From NCBI RefSeq assembly GCF_041200025.1, contig NZ_CP165628.1:3844001-3908000 (forward strand): DNA of 64,000 nt. Direction: 5' to 3'. The translations under genes were made by a program, and so were the position numbers. A model generated the notes under the pieces. That model saw only the letters and a list, made by a program, of their open reading frames with translations, searched no databases and had not been told where the DNA came from. Of this stretch, positions 53,637 through 63,705 are shown one piece after another (positions within the stretch are counted from its first letter, which is position 1; the number at the start of each line of letters is the position of its first letter). The stretch comes from Rouxiella sp. WC2420. GTDB lineage: Bacteria > Pseudomonadota > Gammaproteobacteria > Enterobacterales > Enterobacteriaceae.

Positions 53637-55121
53637 ATGTCTGACACTATTGCGGCTTCTACCGCCGCCTCATCAGGGTACAACACGTCAAGCGCCGGTG
53701 ACCAACCGACGCTCATCCGTTCTGCGTCGGATATCACTCGTCTGGTTAATCAGGGCGCAACCAAACTCAGCGATGCTCGCATTGTCGTCGCTATTGCACT
53801 GGGTGGCGTTTTCCTCGACGCCTATGATCTCGGTGGTTTAGCTTTCGGCATGAAAGACATCACTCGCCAATTTGGCCTCACTCCTTCGGGTGCCGGTCTG
53901 GTCGCTTCGGCGATTACACTTGGCGCAATCGTTGGCGCGCTGTTTGGCGGCTATCTGACTGACAAAATTGGTCGTTATCGGGTCTTTATGGCCGATATGT
54001 TCTTCTTTGTTATCGCCGCGCTGGCCTGTGCCTTTGCCCCGAATGAATGGGTACTTGGCGGCTCACGATTTGTGATGGGCGTCGGCGTAGGCATTGACCT
54101 GCCGGTGGCGATGGCCTTCCTGGCCGAGTTTTCCAAGCTTTCCGGGCGCGGTAACAAAGCGTCGCGGGTGGCGATGTGGTGCCCGACCTGGTATGCCGCA
54201 ATCAGTATTTCCTACCTGTTGGTGCTGCTACTTTATGCCGTGTTACCTGCGGAAGATACCGGCCTGTTATGGCGTTTGATTCTCGGCTTCGGTGCCGTTC
54301 CGGCAATATTAATCATTGCTATCCGCCATCGTTATATGAATGAATCACCGGTTTGGACCGCCAATCAGGGTGATTTGAAAGGCGCTGCCGCTATCCTGCG
54401 TCGTTCATACAATATCAACGTTGAAGTGGCAGCTGACGCCGACCAACAAGCTCAGCCAGCAGTGCGCAAAGCGGCATGGAGCAACTATGGCCAACTGTGG
54501 AAAGGCGTTTATTTCAAGCGAACTCTGCTGGTCAGCGTGATGTCCGTCGCTTCGCCGTTTGCTTACAACGCCGTGGCTTTTGGCTTGCCGGTTATCCTTT
54601 CGACCTTCCTGAAACAGTCGGTGATTAGCACTATTCTGTTCTCGCTGGGCCTTAATCTGTGCTTCGCATTTGTCGGCGGCCTGCTGGCGGTACGTTTTGT
54701 CTCGAAGATTGGCGCATGGAATATGACTGTCGTCGGGTACGCCTTCCAGCTGATTGCGATGATTGGCCTGGCGCTGGTTGGCCGTCCAGCAGACAGCGCA
54801 GAGGCCGCTATCTCAATTTCGATGCTGGCATTGTTCCTGTTTGGTCAGGGTATCGGACCGGGTTCACACTCAATGACTTACGCCTCGCTGAGCTACCCAA
54901 CTTCGCTGCGTGGGACCGGTGTCGGCCTGAGCCAGGTTGTTTCGCGTGTCAGCTCGACTGCTTCACTGTTTCTGTTCCCGGTACTGACCGCCGCGTTGGG
55001 TACCAAAGTGTTTTGGGCGATCGGCCTGGCACCGCTGGTGGGCGTTCTTATCCTGCTGGCTATCCGTTGGGAACCGTCTGGTTATGACGTCGACGCCGAA
55101 GATTTTGAAAAAAAAGTCTAA
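53637..55121 (+). CDS. MFS transporter, sugar/aromatic-acid type
   Basis: 494 residues from the ATG at 53637, twelve predicted helices. The MFS signature is GGYLTDKIGRYRVF and the matching C-terminal-half feature is SYPTSLRGTGVGLSQVVSR. A soluble N-terminus of about 55 residues precedes the first helix. The 135-base gap after the alcohol dehydrogenase suggests a shared or separate promoter. Substrate unknown. Confidence 0.88.
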   Translation: MSDTIAASTAASSGYNTSSAGDQPTLIRSASDITRLVNQGATKLSDARIVVAIALGGVFLDAYDLGGLAFGMKDITRQFGLTPSGAGLVASAITLGAIVGALFGGYLTDKIGRYRVFMADMFFFVIAALACAFAPNEWVLGGSRFVMGVGVGIDLPVAMAFLAEFSKLSGRGNKASRVAMWCPTWYAAISISYLLVLLLYAVLPAEDTGLLWRLILGFGAVPAILIIAIRHRYMNESPVWTANQGDLKGAAAILRRSYNINVEVAADADQQAQPAVRKAAWSNYGQLWKGVYFKRTLLVSVMSVASPFAYNAVAFGLPVILSTFLKQSVISTILFSLGLNLCFAFVGGLLAVRFVSKIGAWNMTVVGYAFQLIAMIGLALVGRPADSAEAAISISMLALFLFGQGIGPGSHSMTYASLSYPTSLRGTGVGLSQVVSRVSSTASLFLFPVLTAALGTKVFWAIGLAPLVGVLILLAIRWEPSGYDVDAEDFEKKV

Positions 55122-55187
55122 ACGCTGACTCACAGAATATCAGCTATCAGGCAAGGCATTGGCGTCCTGCAATTTTCGTTTCGCGGC

Positions 55188-56294
55188 TTAAACCACCGTC
55201 GCGCGTGGTGCGAAAACAGGCCCGATGCCCGCTTCCCTTAGCAGAGCCACCAGCTCATTGCCCCCGTTAGGGCGGCTTTGGGCAAATTCAACTTCGGTGG
55301 CGACAATCGGGCTAATCCACAGCAGATTAACCGGGTCACCATAACAGCGCGGCAGCTGAAATTTACCCAGCGAATCGCCAAGCGCGGTGGAGATCACATG
55401 CCCCTCATAACCCAGCGGTGCCACCGGCGAAAGCAGCGTATGCCCTTCCCCCAGCCAGCTCAGCGTGGTCCATGGCAGCTGCGCATAGTTAGACATCGCG
55501 CTGGCCATCTGCACCGCATTGGCTTCATCGACATATTCCTTGCCTACCGCAAACGCCAGCTCGATACGACGATGATGCTCGGCTTCGTCGTTAAAAATCA
55601 GCTCAATCTGCGGCATCGGTCGAATGCTCATGCCTAGGGTAAAGAAATAATAATTGTGATCATCCTCATGCTGGGAAATCGCCATCGGTGGCCAGGTCCC
55701 TTGATCGATGGCGTAATATTTTACCGCCGGACCAAAGCGCTGCTCATAGCAGGTTGTGAAGTTACGCTGGATTTTCGGCCACGGATTATGCTCTTCCTGT
55801 GCCCAATCGCGCCAGAATTGACGAGTTTTATCCGCCAGTGCGTACTGGGTGTTGGTTGAAGCGGAGCCCAGCGGAAAAGTCAGAGAGTTTTGCTGAATAC
55901 AGCCAGCCGAATAGCTGACGGAGTGATCGATATACAGGCTCCAGCCGGGGATCACCGCCAGCAACAGCCCGTGATACCACAGCGCCGCGCCGTCATCGCT
56001 TTCATTCCATAGAATCTGAATCCCGGCGGGATCCAGCGGTGCCTCGGCCTCCAGGCTGCGGCAATACTGTGCGGCGAGCATCGGAGGCAGGCCTTGTTCC
56101 AGCGCCTGATTATCGTCCTGTGTCGGGGCCGGAGAAAGATTTCTGACCCAACAACCGCGCATCCTTGGGAAACGATCGCGCAGATCTTCACGCGCATAAA
56201 TATAAAGATAAACGACGCGATCGTCCTGTTCGACCATCGCAATCAGAGTCTGTTTATCGTTGCTGACTTTGGCGAGTATTTCTGACTGGCGCAT
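55188..56294 (-). CDS. Suppressor-of-fused (SUFU) domain protein
   Basis: 368 residues, no signal peptide. The C-terminal two-thirds resemble bacterial SUFU-domain proteins (FTLGMSIRPMPQIELIF, then RRIELAFAV, and PLGYEGHVISTALGD-like beta segments ending in PVNLLWISPI). SUFU is named for an animal Hedgehog-pathway regulator; bacterial members are often linked to contact-dependent toxin immunity. No toxin is adjacent here. Assignment is by pattern and moderately sure. Confidence 0.7.
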   Translation of the reverse strand: MRQSEILAKVSNDKQTLIAMVEQDDRVVYLYIYAREDLRDRFPRMRGCWVRNLSPAPTQDDNQALEQGLPPMLAAQYCRSLEAEAPLDPAGIQILWNESDDGAALWYHGLLLAVIPGWSLYIDHSVSYSAGCIQQNSLTFPLGSASTNTQYALADKTRQFWRDWAQEEHNPWPKIQRNFTTCYEQRFGPAVKYYAIDQGTWPPMAISQHEDDHNYYFFTLGMSIRPMPQIELIFNDEAEHHRRIELAFAVGKEYVDEANAVQMASAMSNYAQLPWTTLSWLGEGHTLLSPVAPLGYEGHVISTALGDSLGKFQLPRCYGDPVNLLWISPIVATEVEFAQSRPNGGNELVALLREAGIGPVFAPRATVV

Positions 56295-56444
56295 GTTACC
56301 TCAATAGGATTAAGCCGCTTCTTATTCTCTTTGAGATAAAGTGTAGAACGTCTTGTGCGCTAACATAACGGGCAAAAATCCCAAAACTCAGGGAATACGC
56401 GGTTAATACCACGATTTATAGCCATTTTACCGGGCCGAGGTTGA

Positions 56445-57341
56445 TTAACGACAATAGAGCCGGAATAGTTGCGCCAATTGAGCAGCCATCGGCGACAGCG
56501 TCGAGTCCTTTCTCTGAATAAGGTGGAAGGTCGCTTTTGGCAATGGCAGATCTAAATCCAGTGCAACCAGACTCTGCCCCATCAGCGGATCATTGATGAT
56601 ATCAACCGACAGCACCGACAGAAAATTGGTTTTGGCCAGCAGGCTGGTGCATGACATAAAGGTTTCACAGACCACGCTGATTTTCGGCTCCACCTCCAGC
56701 TCGCTAAACATCTCGCCGAGTAGTTTGTAATAGCTGCCACGCGGCGTCGGCAAGGTCCAGTCACAGTGCAGCAACTCTTTTATGGTGCGCGCCTTTTCAA
56801 GCGGATGGCCGCGCCGACACACCACGCGATACTCCTTATCCATAAGTTTTTCATATAACAGTTCGTTATCATAGGCACTTTGATAATAAGTATTGATAGT
56901 AAAGTCCAATTCACCCTGCCTCAATTCAGGGATCATCGACACCAGCTGCCCTTCGGCGATCCTGACTTTGACGTCAGGGAACTCGCGATGAAAACGATCG
57001 ATCACCTCAGGCATGATAGTCCGCGCGATACTGGCACCAATGCCGATATTTACCTGTCCACTGGTGGCGCCCAAACGTTGAGCTATATCGTCCTGCGCGA
57101 CCCGTAATTCCTCGAGTATCAGGCTGGCACGCTTGAAAAAAATCTCACCGCATTCGGTCAACGTTACCCCTTGACGCCGGCGGATAAACAGCTGTGCGCC
57201 AAGGCTGTCTTCCAGCTCTTTTATCGACTTGGTCAAGGCTGGCTGCGACAAACTTAAAAATCGGCTTGCGGCACGAATGCTGCCCTGGCGGCTAACGGCC
57301 ACGAAGGCGCGTAGCTGATGCATTTTTATTGATGAAGACAT
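56445..57341 (-). CDS. abgR: LysR-family regulator AbgR
   Basis: 298 residues. N-terminal helix-turn-helix (QGSIRAASRFLSLSQPALTK, then ELEDSLGAQLFIRRRQGV) and a LysR effector domain (IARTIMPEVIDRFHREFPDVKV). It diverges from abgABT as in E. coli, so it is the likely regulator of p-aminobenzoyl-glutamate utilisation. Confidence 0.88.
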   Translation of the reverse strand: MSSSIKMHQLRAFVAVSRQGSIRAASRFLSLSQPALTKSIKELEDSLGAQLFIRRRQGVTLTECGEIFFKRASLILEELRVAQDDIAQRLGATSGQVNIGIGASIARTIMPEVIDRFHREFPDVKVRIAEGQLVSMIPELRQGELDFTINTYYQSAYDNELLYEKLMDKEYRVVCRRGHPLEKARTIKELLHCDWTLPTPRGSYYKLLGEMFSELEVEPKISVVCETFMSCTSLLAKTNFLSVLSVDIINDPLMGQSLVALDLDLPLPKATFHLIQRKDSTLSPMAAQLAQLFRLYCR

Positions 57342-57483
57342 GCTCTGATTGATAACCCCTGATTATCACCAAAAAGATTTTGGCATCTTATACGCCATGG
57401 TTGCTTTGTGTACATTGAAATCAAAGTGTCACATCTCACCTTTGAAAAAAACCGCTATTACCGCGAGAAAAAAGGATCTCATC

Positions 57484-58833
57484 ATGGCTTTAAAGACATC
57501 AGAAGCAGGCGAAATTTCCTCATTGCACAAGCTTGCCGAGCGCGTTGACCACATTTTTCCCGCGCTTCAACAGCGCCGCCGCGACCTGCATAAGTACGCG
57601 GAGTCAGGCTGGCTGGAGTTTCGCACCTCGACGCTGGTCGCCGAACGCCTTAGTGAATTGGGTTATCAGCTGCAATTAGGCCGTGAAGTGATCGATGCGG
57701 ATTCGCGCATGGGCTTACCGTCTGCCGAAGTTTTGAAGCAGCACGAAAAGCGTGCATTGGAACAAGGAGCCATTGCCCGCTGGATGCCGCATTTTTCAGG
57801 TGGTTTTACCGGTGTAGTAGCCACGCTGGTGACCGGTAAACCGGGGCCGGTGATAGGTTATCGCGTTGATATGGATGCACTGGACCTTAATGAAGTACTC
57901 AACGACCAGCATCGCCCATTCCGCGAAGGTTTTGCCTCTTTGAACGGCGGCATGATGCACGCCTGCGGCCACGACGGCCACACCACGATTGGATTAGGTC
58001 TGGCGCAGCTGCTAATGGAAATCCGCGACCAGCTTTGCGGCACCGTTAAAATCATTTTCCAGCCTGCCGAAGAAGGCACGCGCGGCGCGAAATCAATGGT
58101 CGCCGCGGGTGTGGTAGATGACGTCGACTTCTTCACCGCCGTACACATCGGCACCGGCGTTCCCGCCAATCATATCGTTTGTGGCAATGATACATTTATG
58201 GCGACCACCAAACTCGACGTGACTTTCACCGGCGTTGCGGCTCATGCAGGCGGCAATCCAGAACAGGGTCGCAATGCTTTGCTGGCTGCGGCCCAGGCAA
58301 CTCTCGGCCTGCATGCCTTGCCACGACACAGCGCGGGCAGCTCGAGGATCAATGTTGGCGTGTTGCAGGCGGGTACGGGTCGTAACGTGGTGCCTTCCAG
58401 CGCCATGATGAAGGTCGAAACGCGCGGCGCGACTAATGAGGTTAACGAATTTATCTACCAGCAGGCGCTGAAGGTGATTTCCGGCGCGGCAGAAATGTAC
58501 CAAGTGCAGTTTGAAACCAAACTGATGGGCGCGGCGCAAAGCAGCAAACCTACTGCCGCATGGGTCAATTACATTCATCAACAGGCACAAAAACTGGGTC
58601 TGTTTGAGGAAATTATTGACCGTCAGGAAGGCGCAGCCGGTTCGGAAGATGCCACTTACATGATGGAACGGGTGAAATCGCTGGGCGGTGAAGCGTCTTA
58701 TGTTATTTTCGGCACCGATCTCAGCGCGGGTCACCACAACGAAAAATTCGATTTTGACGAACAAGTCATGACTCAGGGGATTAAAACGCTGGCCGCGCTG
58801 GCGCTTAACATTGCCTCTTTCAACAAGGAGTGA
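57484..58833 (+). CDS. abgA: p-Aminobenzoyl-glutamate hydrolase subunit A
   Basis: 449 residues of the M20D amidohydrolase family (E. coli AbgA 436). Metal-binding blocks: VDMDALDLNE, GMMHACGHDGHTTIG, FQPAEEGTRGAKSMV and HNEKFDFDE. Together with AbgB it cuts p-aminobenzoyl-glutamate, a folate breakdown product. The ATG at 57484 (AAGGA at 57471-57475) is preferred to a longer frame open from 57349. Confidence 0.93.
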   Translation: MALKTSEAGEISSLHKLAERVDHIFPALQQRRRDLHKYAESGWLEFRTSTLVAERLSELGYQLQLGREVIDADSRMGLPSAEVLKQHEKRALEQGAIARWMPHFSGGFTGVVATLVTGKPGPVIGYRVDMDALDLNEVLNDQHRPFREGFASLNGGMMHACGHDGHTTIGLGLAQLLMEIRDQLCGTVKIIFQPAEEGTRGAKSMVAAGVVDDVDFFTAVHIGTGVPANHIVCGNDTFMATTKLDVTFTGVAAHAGGNPEQGRNALLAAAQATLGLHALPRHSAGSSRINVGVLQAGTGRNVVPSSAMMKVETRGATNEVNEFIYQQALKVISGAAEMYQVQFETKLMGAAQSSKPTAAWVNYIHQQAQKLGLFEEIIDRQEGAAGSEDATYMMERVKSLGGEASYVIFGTDLSAGHHNEKFDFDEQVMTQGIKTLAALALNIASFNKE

Positions 58834-58835
58834 AT

Positions 58836-60290
58836 ATGTCTGCCTCAAAACCTGTGATCAGTTTTATCAATGATTTTATCGACAACCAGCGAGACGCACT
58901 TTCGGCGATCAGTAACGAAATCTGGGATCATCCGGAAACGCGTTTTGAAGAGTCTCATTCCTCAGCCCTGTTGGCCGACAAACTGCAAGCCAGCGGTTTT
59001 CAGATGCAACGCGGCGTCGGCGGCATGGAAACGGCATTTATCGCCAGCACGGGTGCGGGTAAACCGGTGATCGCCCTGCTGGGAGAATTCGACGCGCTGG
59101 CGGGCCTGAGTCAACAGGCCGGTTGTGACTATGCCGAGCCGCTGGAAGAAAACGGTAATGGCCACGGCTGCGGCCATAATCTGCTGGGCACGGCGGCTTT
59201 GGGCGGCGCGCTGGCAGTGAAAGCCTGGCTGGAAAGAGAAGGCATCGCGGGTACGGTAAGATTTTATGGCTGTCCCGGCGAGGAAGGCGGCTCGGGTAAA
59301 ACCTTTATGGCGCGCGAGGGCCTGTTCGACGACGTTGACGCGGCACTAACCTGGCATCCGGAAACTTTTAGCGGCATGTTCAGCAACCCGACACTTGCCA
59401 ATATTCAGGCGGCGTTTCATTTTAAAGGCGCGGCTTCTCACGCTGCTGCTGCGCCGCATTTGGGCCGCAGCGCGCTGGATGCGTTAACCCTGATGAACAC
59501 TGGCGCCAATTTCCTGCGCGAGCACATTATTCAGGAAGCACGAGTCCATTATGCGGTAACCAATGCCGGAGGTATTTCGCCAAATGTGGTGCAGGCCGAT
59601 GCAGAAGTACTTTATCTGGTTCGCGCGCCGCAGCTGGATCAGGCACAGGCTATTTTTGAGCGGGTGATTGATATTGCCAAAGGCGCGGCGCTGATGACGG
59701 GCACCAAAATGACCCTGCGTTTCGATAAAGCCTGCTCTAACTACGCGCCGAACCGCGAGCTTGAATCTCTGATGTACCAGTACGTGCAAGCCTTTGGCAC
59801 GCCAGACTACACGGCAGAAGAGCGAGCCTTTGCGCAATCAATTTATGCTACCTTGAACGATCAGGATATTGATAATAGCCTGAACAGTATGGCAAAAACG
59901 GGCGGCACTGCGGGGCGTGAGTTTGCAGAAACACTGCGCAAATCACCGTTGACCGATTCTGTCGCGCCCTATTGCGCCAACGACAATATTCTTTATGGTT
60001 CCACCGACGTCGGCGACGTCAGTTGGCTGGTGCCCACCGCGCAGTGTTTCAGCCCGTGCTTCGTGGTTGGCTCGCCGCTGCACACTTGGCAAATCGTCTC
60101 GCAGGGCAGAACTTCTCTGGCACACAAGGGTATGTGTCTGGCCGCAAAAGTGATGGGTTCAACCGCGATTGCCCTGCTCAGTGAACCGGCGCTGCTGGAA
60201 GCCTGTCAACAGGAGCATCGCGCCGCTCGAAACCGTCGTCCTTATCATTGCCCAATCCCGGAGGGGATTAAACCTTCACCTTTAAAGTAA
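58836..60290 (+). CDS. abgB: p-Aminobenzoyl-glutamate hydrolase subunit B
   Basis: 484 residues (E. coli AbgB 481), M20 fold: LLGEFDALAGLSQQAG, GNGHGCGHNLLGTAALGGAL, CPGEEGGSGKTFMA and STDVGDVSWLVPTAQ. The ATG at 58836 lies three bases past the abgA stop with AAGGAG at 58825-58830. Confidence 0.94.
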   Translation: MSASKPVISFINDFIDNQRDALSAISNEIWDHPETRFEESHSSALLADKLQASGFQMQRGVGGMETAFIASTGAGKPVIALLGEFDALAGLSQQAGCDYAEPLEENGNGHGCGHNLLGTAALGGALAVKAWLEREGIAGTVRFYGCPGEEGGSGKTFMAREGLFDDVDAALTWHPETFSGMFSNPTLANIQAAFHFKGAASHAAAAPHLGRSALDALTLMNTGANFLREHIIQEARVHYAVTNAGGISPNVVQADAEVLYLVRAPQLDQAQAIFERVIDIAKGAALMTGTKMTLRFDKACSNYAPNRELESLMYQYVQAFGTPDYTAEERAFAQSIYATLNDQDIDNSLNSMAKTGGTAGREFAETLRKSPLTDSVAPYCANDNILYGSTDVGDVSWLVPTAQCFSPCFVVGSPLHTWQIVSQGRTSLAHKGMCLAAKVMGSTAIALLSEPALLEACQQEHRAARNRRPYHCPIPEGIKPSPLK

Positions 60291-60310
60291 AACACGTTAA
60301 AAAGATCGAC

Positions 60311-60349
60311 TACCCAGCGCCGAGCTTCGTTCAATCTCGCCGCTGGGTA
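60311..60349 (+). terminator. abgB-abgT intergenic hairpin
   Basis: TACCCAGCG (60311-60319) pairs with CGCTGGGTA (60341-60349), extended by CGAG/CTCG inside. No T-run, so more likely a message-stabilising or attenuating hairpin than a full terminator. Confidence 0.45.
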
Positions 60350-60418
60350 TAAAAAATAATAAAACCGCACGGCATGACCGGCGGAATTCAATGACGACTA
60401 TTTTCGACGAGGGGTTTT

Positions 60419-61948
60419 ATGAGTATTGAAGCACAGGAACATCATCACAGCCCAGGCGGCTTCTTCGGCTGGGTTGAGCGCGTAGGGAATAAAATCCCCA
60501 ATCCATTTTTACTGTTTGTCTATCTAATAGTGCTGCTGATGTTAAGCAGCGCCGCGATATCCTGGCTCAATATTACCGCGGTCAATCCGACCAATGGCGA
60601 GATTATCCACGTTAAAAATCTACTCAGCGTCGAGGGAATACAGTGGATTTTGCCCAACGTAGTAAAGAATTTTAGCGGCTTTGCACCACTGGGATCCATT
60701 CTGGCACTGGTGCTAGGCGCGGGCCTTGCCGAGCGCGTCGGCCTGTTGCAGAGCCTGATGTATAAAATGGCGGCCGGTGTTAGCGCCCGCTATGCCAGCT
60801 ATCTGGTTATCTTTATCGCTTTCTTTAGCCATATTTCTTCCGATGCGGCACTTGTGGTGATGCCACCGTTGGGCGCGCTGATTTTTCTTGCCGTAGGACG
60901 CCACCCGGTTGCCGGTTTGCTGGCTGCTATCGCCGGTGTCGGTTGCGGATTTACGGCTAACTTGCTGATAGTGACCACTGACGTATTGCTTTCCGGCCTT
61001 AGCTCGGAAGCCGCAAAAGTGATTAACCCGGCGGTACAGGTCAGCGTGGTGGATAACTGGTACTTTATGGCCGCCTCGGTGATTTTACTGACTTTGGTCG
61101 GCGGTATTCTTACCGACAAGTTTGTTGAACCGCGGCTGCCAGCTTATGAGGGCGAACGCAACGAGCAGATGAAGAAGTTGAGCCCGCAGCAGAATCGTGG
61201 TTTGGCGGCCAGCGGGATTGCGGCTGTAATCTTTATCGCGCTGGTGGCTTTGCTGGTGGTGCCGGAATCTGCACCGCTGCGCAATCCGCATACTCACGGC
61301 ATTGTTCCGTCGCCGTTCATTATGGGTATCGTGCCGCTGATTATTTTGTTTTTCTTCGTGGTCTCAATCCCTTATGGATTGGTAACTAAACAGATCAAAT
61401 CGCAAAGTGACATTCCGAATCTGTTAGTCGACCCAATGAAAGGCATGGCAGGTTTTATCGTGATGGTTTTCCCGCTGTCCCAGTTTGTGGCGTTTTTTAA
61501 CTGGAGCAATATGGGCAAATTTATGGCGATCGGCTTGACCGATGTTCTTGAAAAACTGGGGATGACTGGCATACCGGCGTTCGTCGGGCTGATTTTCCTG
61601 TCGGCACTGCTGTGCATGTTTATCGCCAGCGGATCGGCTATCTGGTCAATACTGGCACCGATCTTCATTCCAATGTTTATGCTACTCGGCTTTCATCCGG
61701 CCTTTGCACAAATCGTGTTCCGTATCGCCGATTCTTCTGTGCTGCCGTTGGCCCCGATGTCGCCGTTTTTGCCGCTGTTCCTGGGATTCCTGCAACGTTA
61801 CAACAAGAATGCGCAGCTTGGCACCTACTACTCGCTGGTGCTGCCGTATCCGGTGGTATTTTTCATCGTTTGGCTGTTAATGCTGGTGGTCTGGTATCTG
61901 TTGGGGCTGCCGATTGGTCCGGGCGTCTATCCGCACATGCCGTCTTAA
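60419..61948 (+). CDS. abgT: p-Aminobenzoyl-glutamate importer AbgT
   Basis: 509 residues (E. coli 508), about twelve helices. RVGNKIPNPFLLFVYLIVLL, FAPLGSILALVLGAGLAERVG, HISSDAALVVMPPLGALIF and IFIPMFMLLGFHPAF match the AbgT family. It imports p-aminobenzoyl-glutamate for AbgAB; some family members also export sulfonamides. Confidence 0.95.
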   Translation: MSIEAQEHHHSPGGFFGWVERVGNKIPNPFLLFVYLIVLLMLSSAAISWLNITAVNPTNGEIIHVKNLLSVEGIQWILPNVVKNFSGFAPLGSILALVLGAGLAERVGLLQSLMYKMAAGVSARYASYLVIFIAFFSHISSDAALVVMPPLGALIFLAVGRHPVAGLLAAIAGVGCGFTANLLIVTTDVLLSGLSSEAAKVINPAVQVSVVDNWYFMAASVILLTLVGGILTDKFVEPRLPAYEGERNEQMKKLSPQQNRGLAASGIAAVIFIALVALLVVPESAPLRNPHTHGIVPSPFIMGIVPLIILFFFVVSIPYGLVTKQIKSQSDIPNLLVDPMKGMAGFIVMVFPLSQFVAFFNWSNMGKFMAIGLTDVLEKLGMTGIPAFVGLIFLSALLCMFIASGSAIWSILAPIFIPMFMLLGFHPAFAQIVFRIADSSVLPLAPMSPFLPLFLGFLQRYNKNAQLGTYYSLVLPYPVVFFIVWLLMLVVWYLLGLPIGPGVYPHMPS

Positions 61949-61965
61949 AGCGTACACCTGCGGCG

Positions 61966-62847
61966 TTAGGGCAATCGTCCTACGCGCCGCATCGCCCTGC
62001 TCCAGGAACCATTGCGCACTGCCCAGCGCAGTACTTTAGCCACCCGATGCATGGAAAACTCAATCCCCTTACGGGTCAATGGCGAGATTTTAATCCCCAA
62101 CTGATCTTGCGCCCACTGCGGTAAGAGTTCGATGCCTGCCCAGACCATCAGTTTGCCGACCGGCACCGCAATTTTACTGGGTGCCGGGGCATTTTTCAGC
62201 AGTCTCACCACTTCTAGAGTTCTTTCGTCGCAGCGTAATAAAGGGCGAATATTTTCTAAATAGGCGTTGATCTGCTGTACGTTGGTGGGCACGTTTTCGC
62301 CGCCCAAACCTTCAACAACGCGAGCAACTTCAAGGTAGTATTGATCCTGTTCGGCCAGACTTAAACTGGGGTTGCGATAGCGAAGATAGGATTGGAGAAA
62401 ACTATAGGATTCAGCGACGTGTACCCAGACCAGCAATTCTGGATCGCTGGCTGCGTAAGGTTGCCCGCGAGCATCCTGGCCAGTGACGTTTAAATGAATG
62501 GATTTTACGCGCTCGATAAGCTTTTCAGCATCGGCCAACGAGGCAAAGGTGGTTCCTGAAACGAATTGGCTGGTACGTCGTAAACGTCCAAGCATGTCCT
62601 GGCGAAAGTTCGAATGGTCCCACACGCCCGCCAGAGCAAGAGGATGAAGCATTTGTAGCAGCAAGGCACTGACGCCACCACACAGCATGCTCGAGAAATC
62701 GCCATGAACACGCCACACTACGCTGTCAGGGCCAAAAAGCCCGACATCACCAAGAGGCTGTTCAAAGTCTATTCCTCCCAGCGCCAGGCCAGAAATGCTT
62801 AATACCTGGCGCTCAATCTTATTTCTAACCACTTCGGCTAATGCCAT
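61966..62847 (-). CDS. Oxygenase-MpaB/DUF2236 family protein
   Basis: 293 residues. GDVGLFGPDSVVWRVHGDFS, LLQMLHPLALAGVWDHSNFR and TTFASLADAEKLIERVKSIH carry the His and Arg residues of the MpaB/latex-clearing-protein haem family. Members are haem oxygenases or dealkylases (mycophenolate pathway, rubber cleavage); the substrate here is unknown. It follows a TetR gene by 23 bases, so it is probably induced by that regulator's ligand. Confidence 0.85.
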   Translation of the reverse strand: MALAEVVRNKIERQVLSISGLALGGIDFEQPLGDVGLFGPDSVVWRVHGDFSSMLCGGVSALLLQMLHPLALAGVWDHSNFRQDMLGRLRRTSQFVSGTTFASLADAEKLIERVKSIHLNVTGQDARGQPYAASDPELLVWVHVAESYSFLQSYLRYRNPSLSLAEQDQYYLEVARVVEGLGGENVPTNVQQINAYLENIRPLLRCDERTLEVVRLLKNAPAPSKIAVPVGKLMVWAGIELLPQWAQDQLGIKISPLTRKGIEFSMHRVAKVLRWAVRNGSWSRAMRRVGRLP

Positions 62848-62870
62848 GGCACCTGATTCTCAAAGAGTTT

Positions 62871-63530
62871 TTAGTGTGCAACGGTCTTAGCCATTGGAAC
62901 AGTACGTAGCTGTGGCCATACATACATCAACATATCAATAACGGCATCCAGCTGTTCATTGCTGGCCCCATCACGAGCCTGCACAGACATTCCCTGAACG
63001 GTGGTGGCGACATATTTTGCCAACAGCGAACTGTCAGTATCGCCAGGGAATTCACCCGTGAGTTTTTTCTTCTCGAAAAATTCAAACAGCGTGCGTTCCT
63101 GAGACAAGTGGCGCGAGCGCAACATCTCGGATATTTCCTGCGATGCGGCAGACATTCCTGAGGCAGCGCTAATAATAAAGCAGCCGTTCGGGGTGTCGCA
63201 GTCAGTGAACATCTCTGCCGTGGTTCGCAGATACTGCTCGATAGTCTGTTCAACAGACAGGTCTGACCGACTCAGCAAACACAAACTTTTTTCATAAAAG
63301 GTTGCCAGATAATGCTCTACAGCCGCGCGAAACAAACCCTCTTTGTTGCCAAATTCAGCATACAAGGTAGGGGCTTTGGCGCCAGTTGCTTCAACCAAGT
63401 CTGCTAACGATGTTGCTTCATAGCCGTGACGCCAGAACAGATTTAGCGCTTTACTCAGAGCAGTTCCACGATCGAACTGTTTTGGGCGACCACGACTTTT
63501 ACGGACTAGTGCCGTCTGTTCAGTGCTCAT
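62871..63530 (-). CDS. TetR-family regulator
   Basis: 219 residues from ATG 63530 with AAAGGAGGG just upstream. N-terminal helix-turn-helix: RGTALSKALNLFWRHGYEATS, shown in parts, then LVEATGAKAPTLYAEFGNKEG. The C-terminal ligand domain is TetR_C type. It is upstream of and co-directional with the MpaB gene and likely represses it. An in-frame start 39 bases upstream lacks a good ribosome-binding site. Confidence 0.9.
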   Translation of the reverse strand: MSTEQTALVRKSRGRPKQFDRGTALSKALNLFWRHGYEATSLADLVEATGAKAPTLYAEFGNKEGLFRAAVEHYLATFYEKSLCLLSRSDLSVEQTIEQYLRTTAEMFTDCDTPNGCFIISAASGMSAASQEISEMLRSRHLSQERTLFEFFEKKKLTGEFPGDTDSSLLAKYVATTVQGMSVQARDGASNEQLDAVIDMLMYVWPQLRTVPMAKTVAH

Positions 63531-63705
63531 ACACCCTCCTTTCATCACCATTGTGATTATGGTTGTCAAAATATCTTAACGATCATTATTAAAAATAGTT
63601 GCGAAGAAGTCCAGTAGAGATTAATATTTAATTATCGAGCGATAAGTAAATCACTCCCTACGGATATCGACCCAGCTATAAAATAGTCACCCAGGACATA
63701 ACATC

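Noticed and set aside
57349-57483. N-terminal extension of abgA
   Set aside because: The extension lacks a ribosome-binding site and family similarity; ATG 57484 has AAGGA and gives the expected length.
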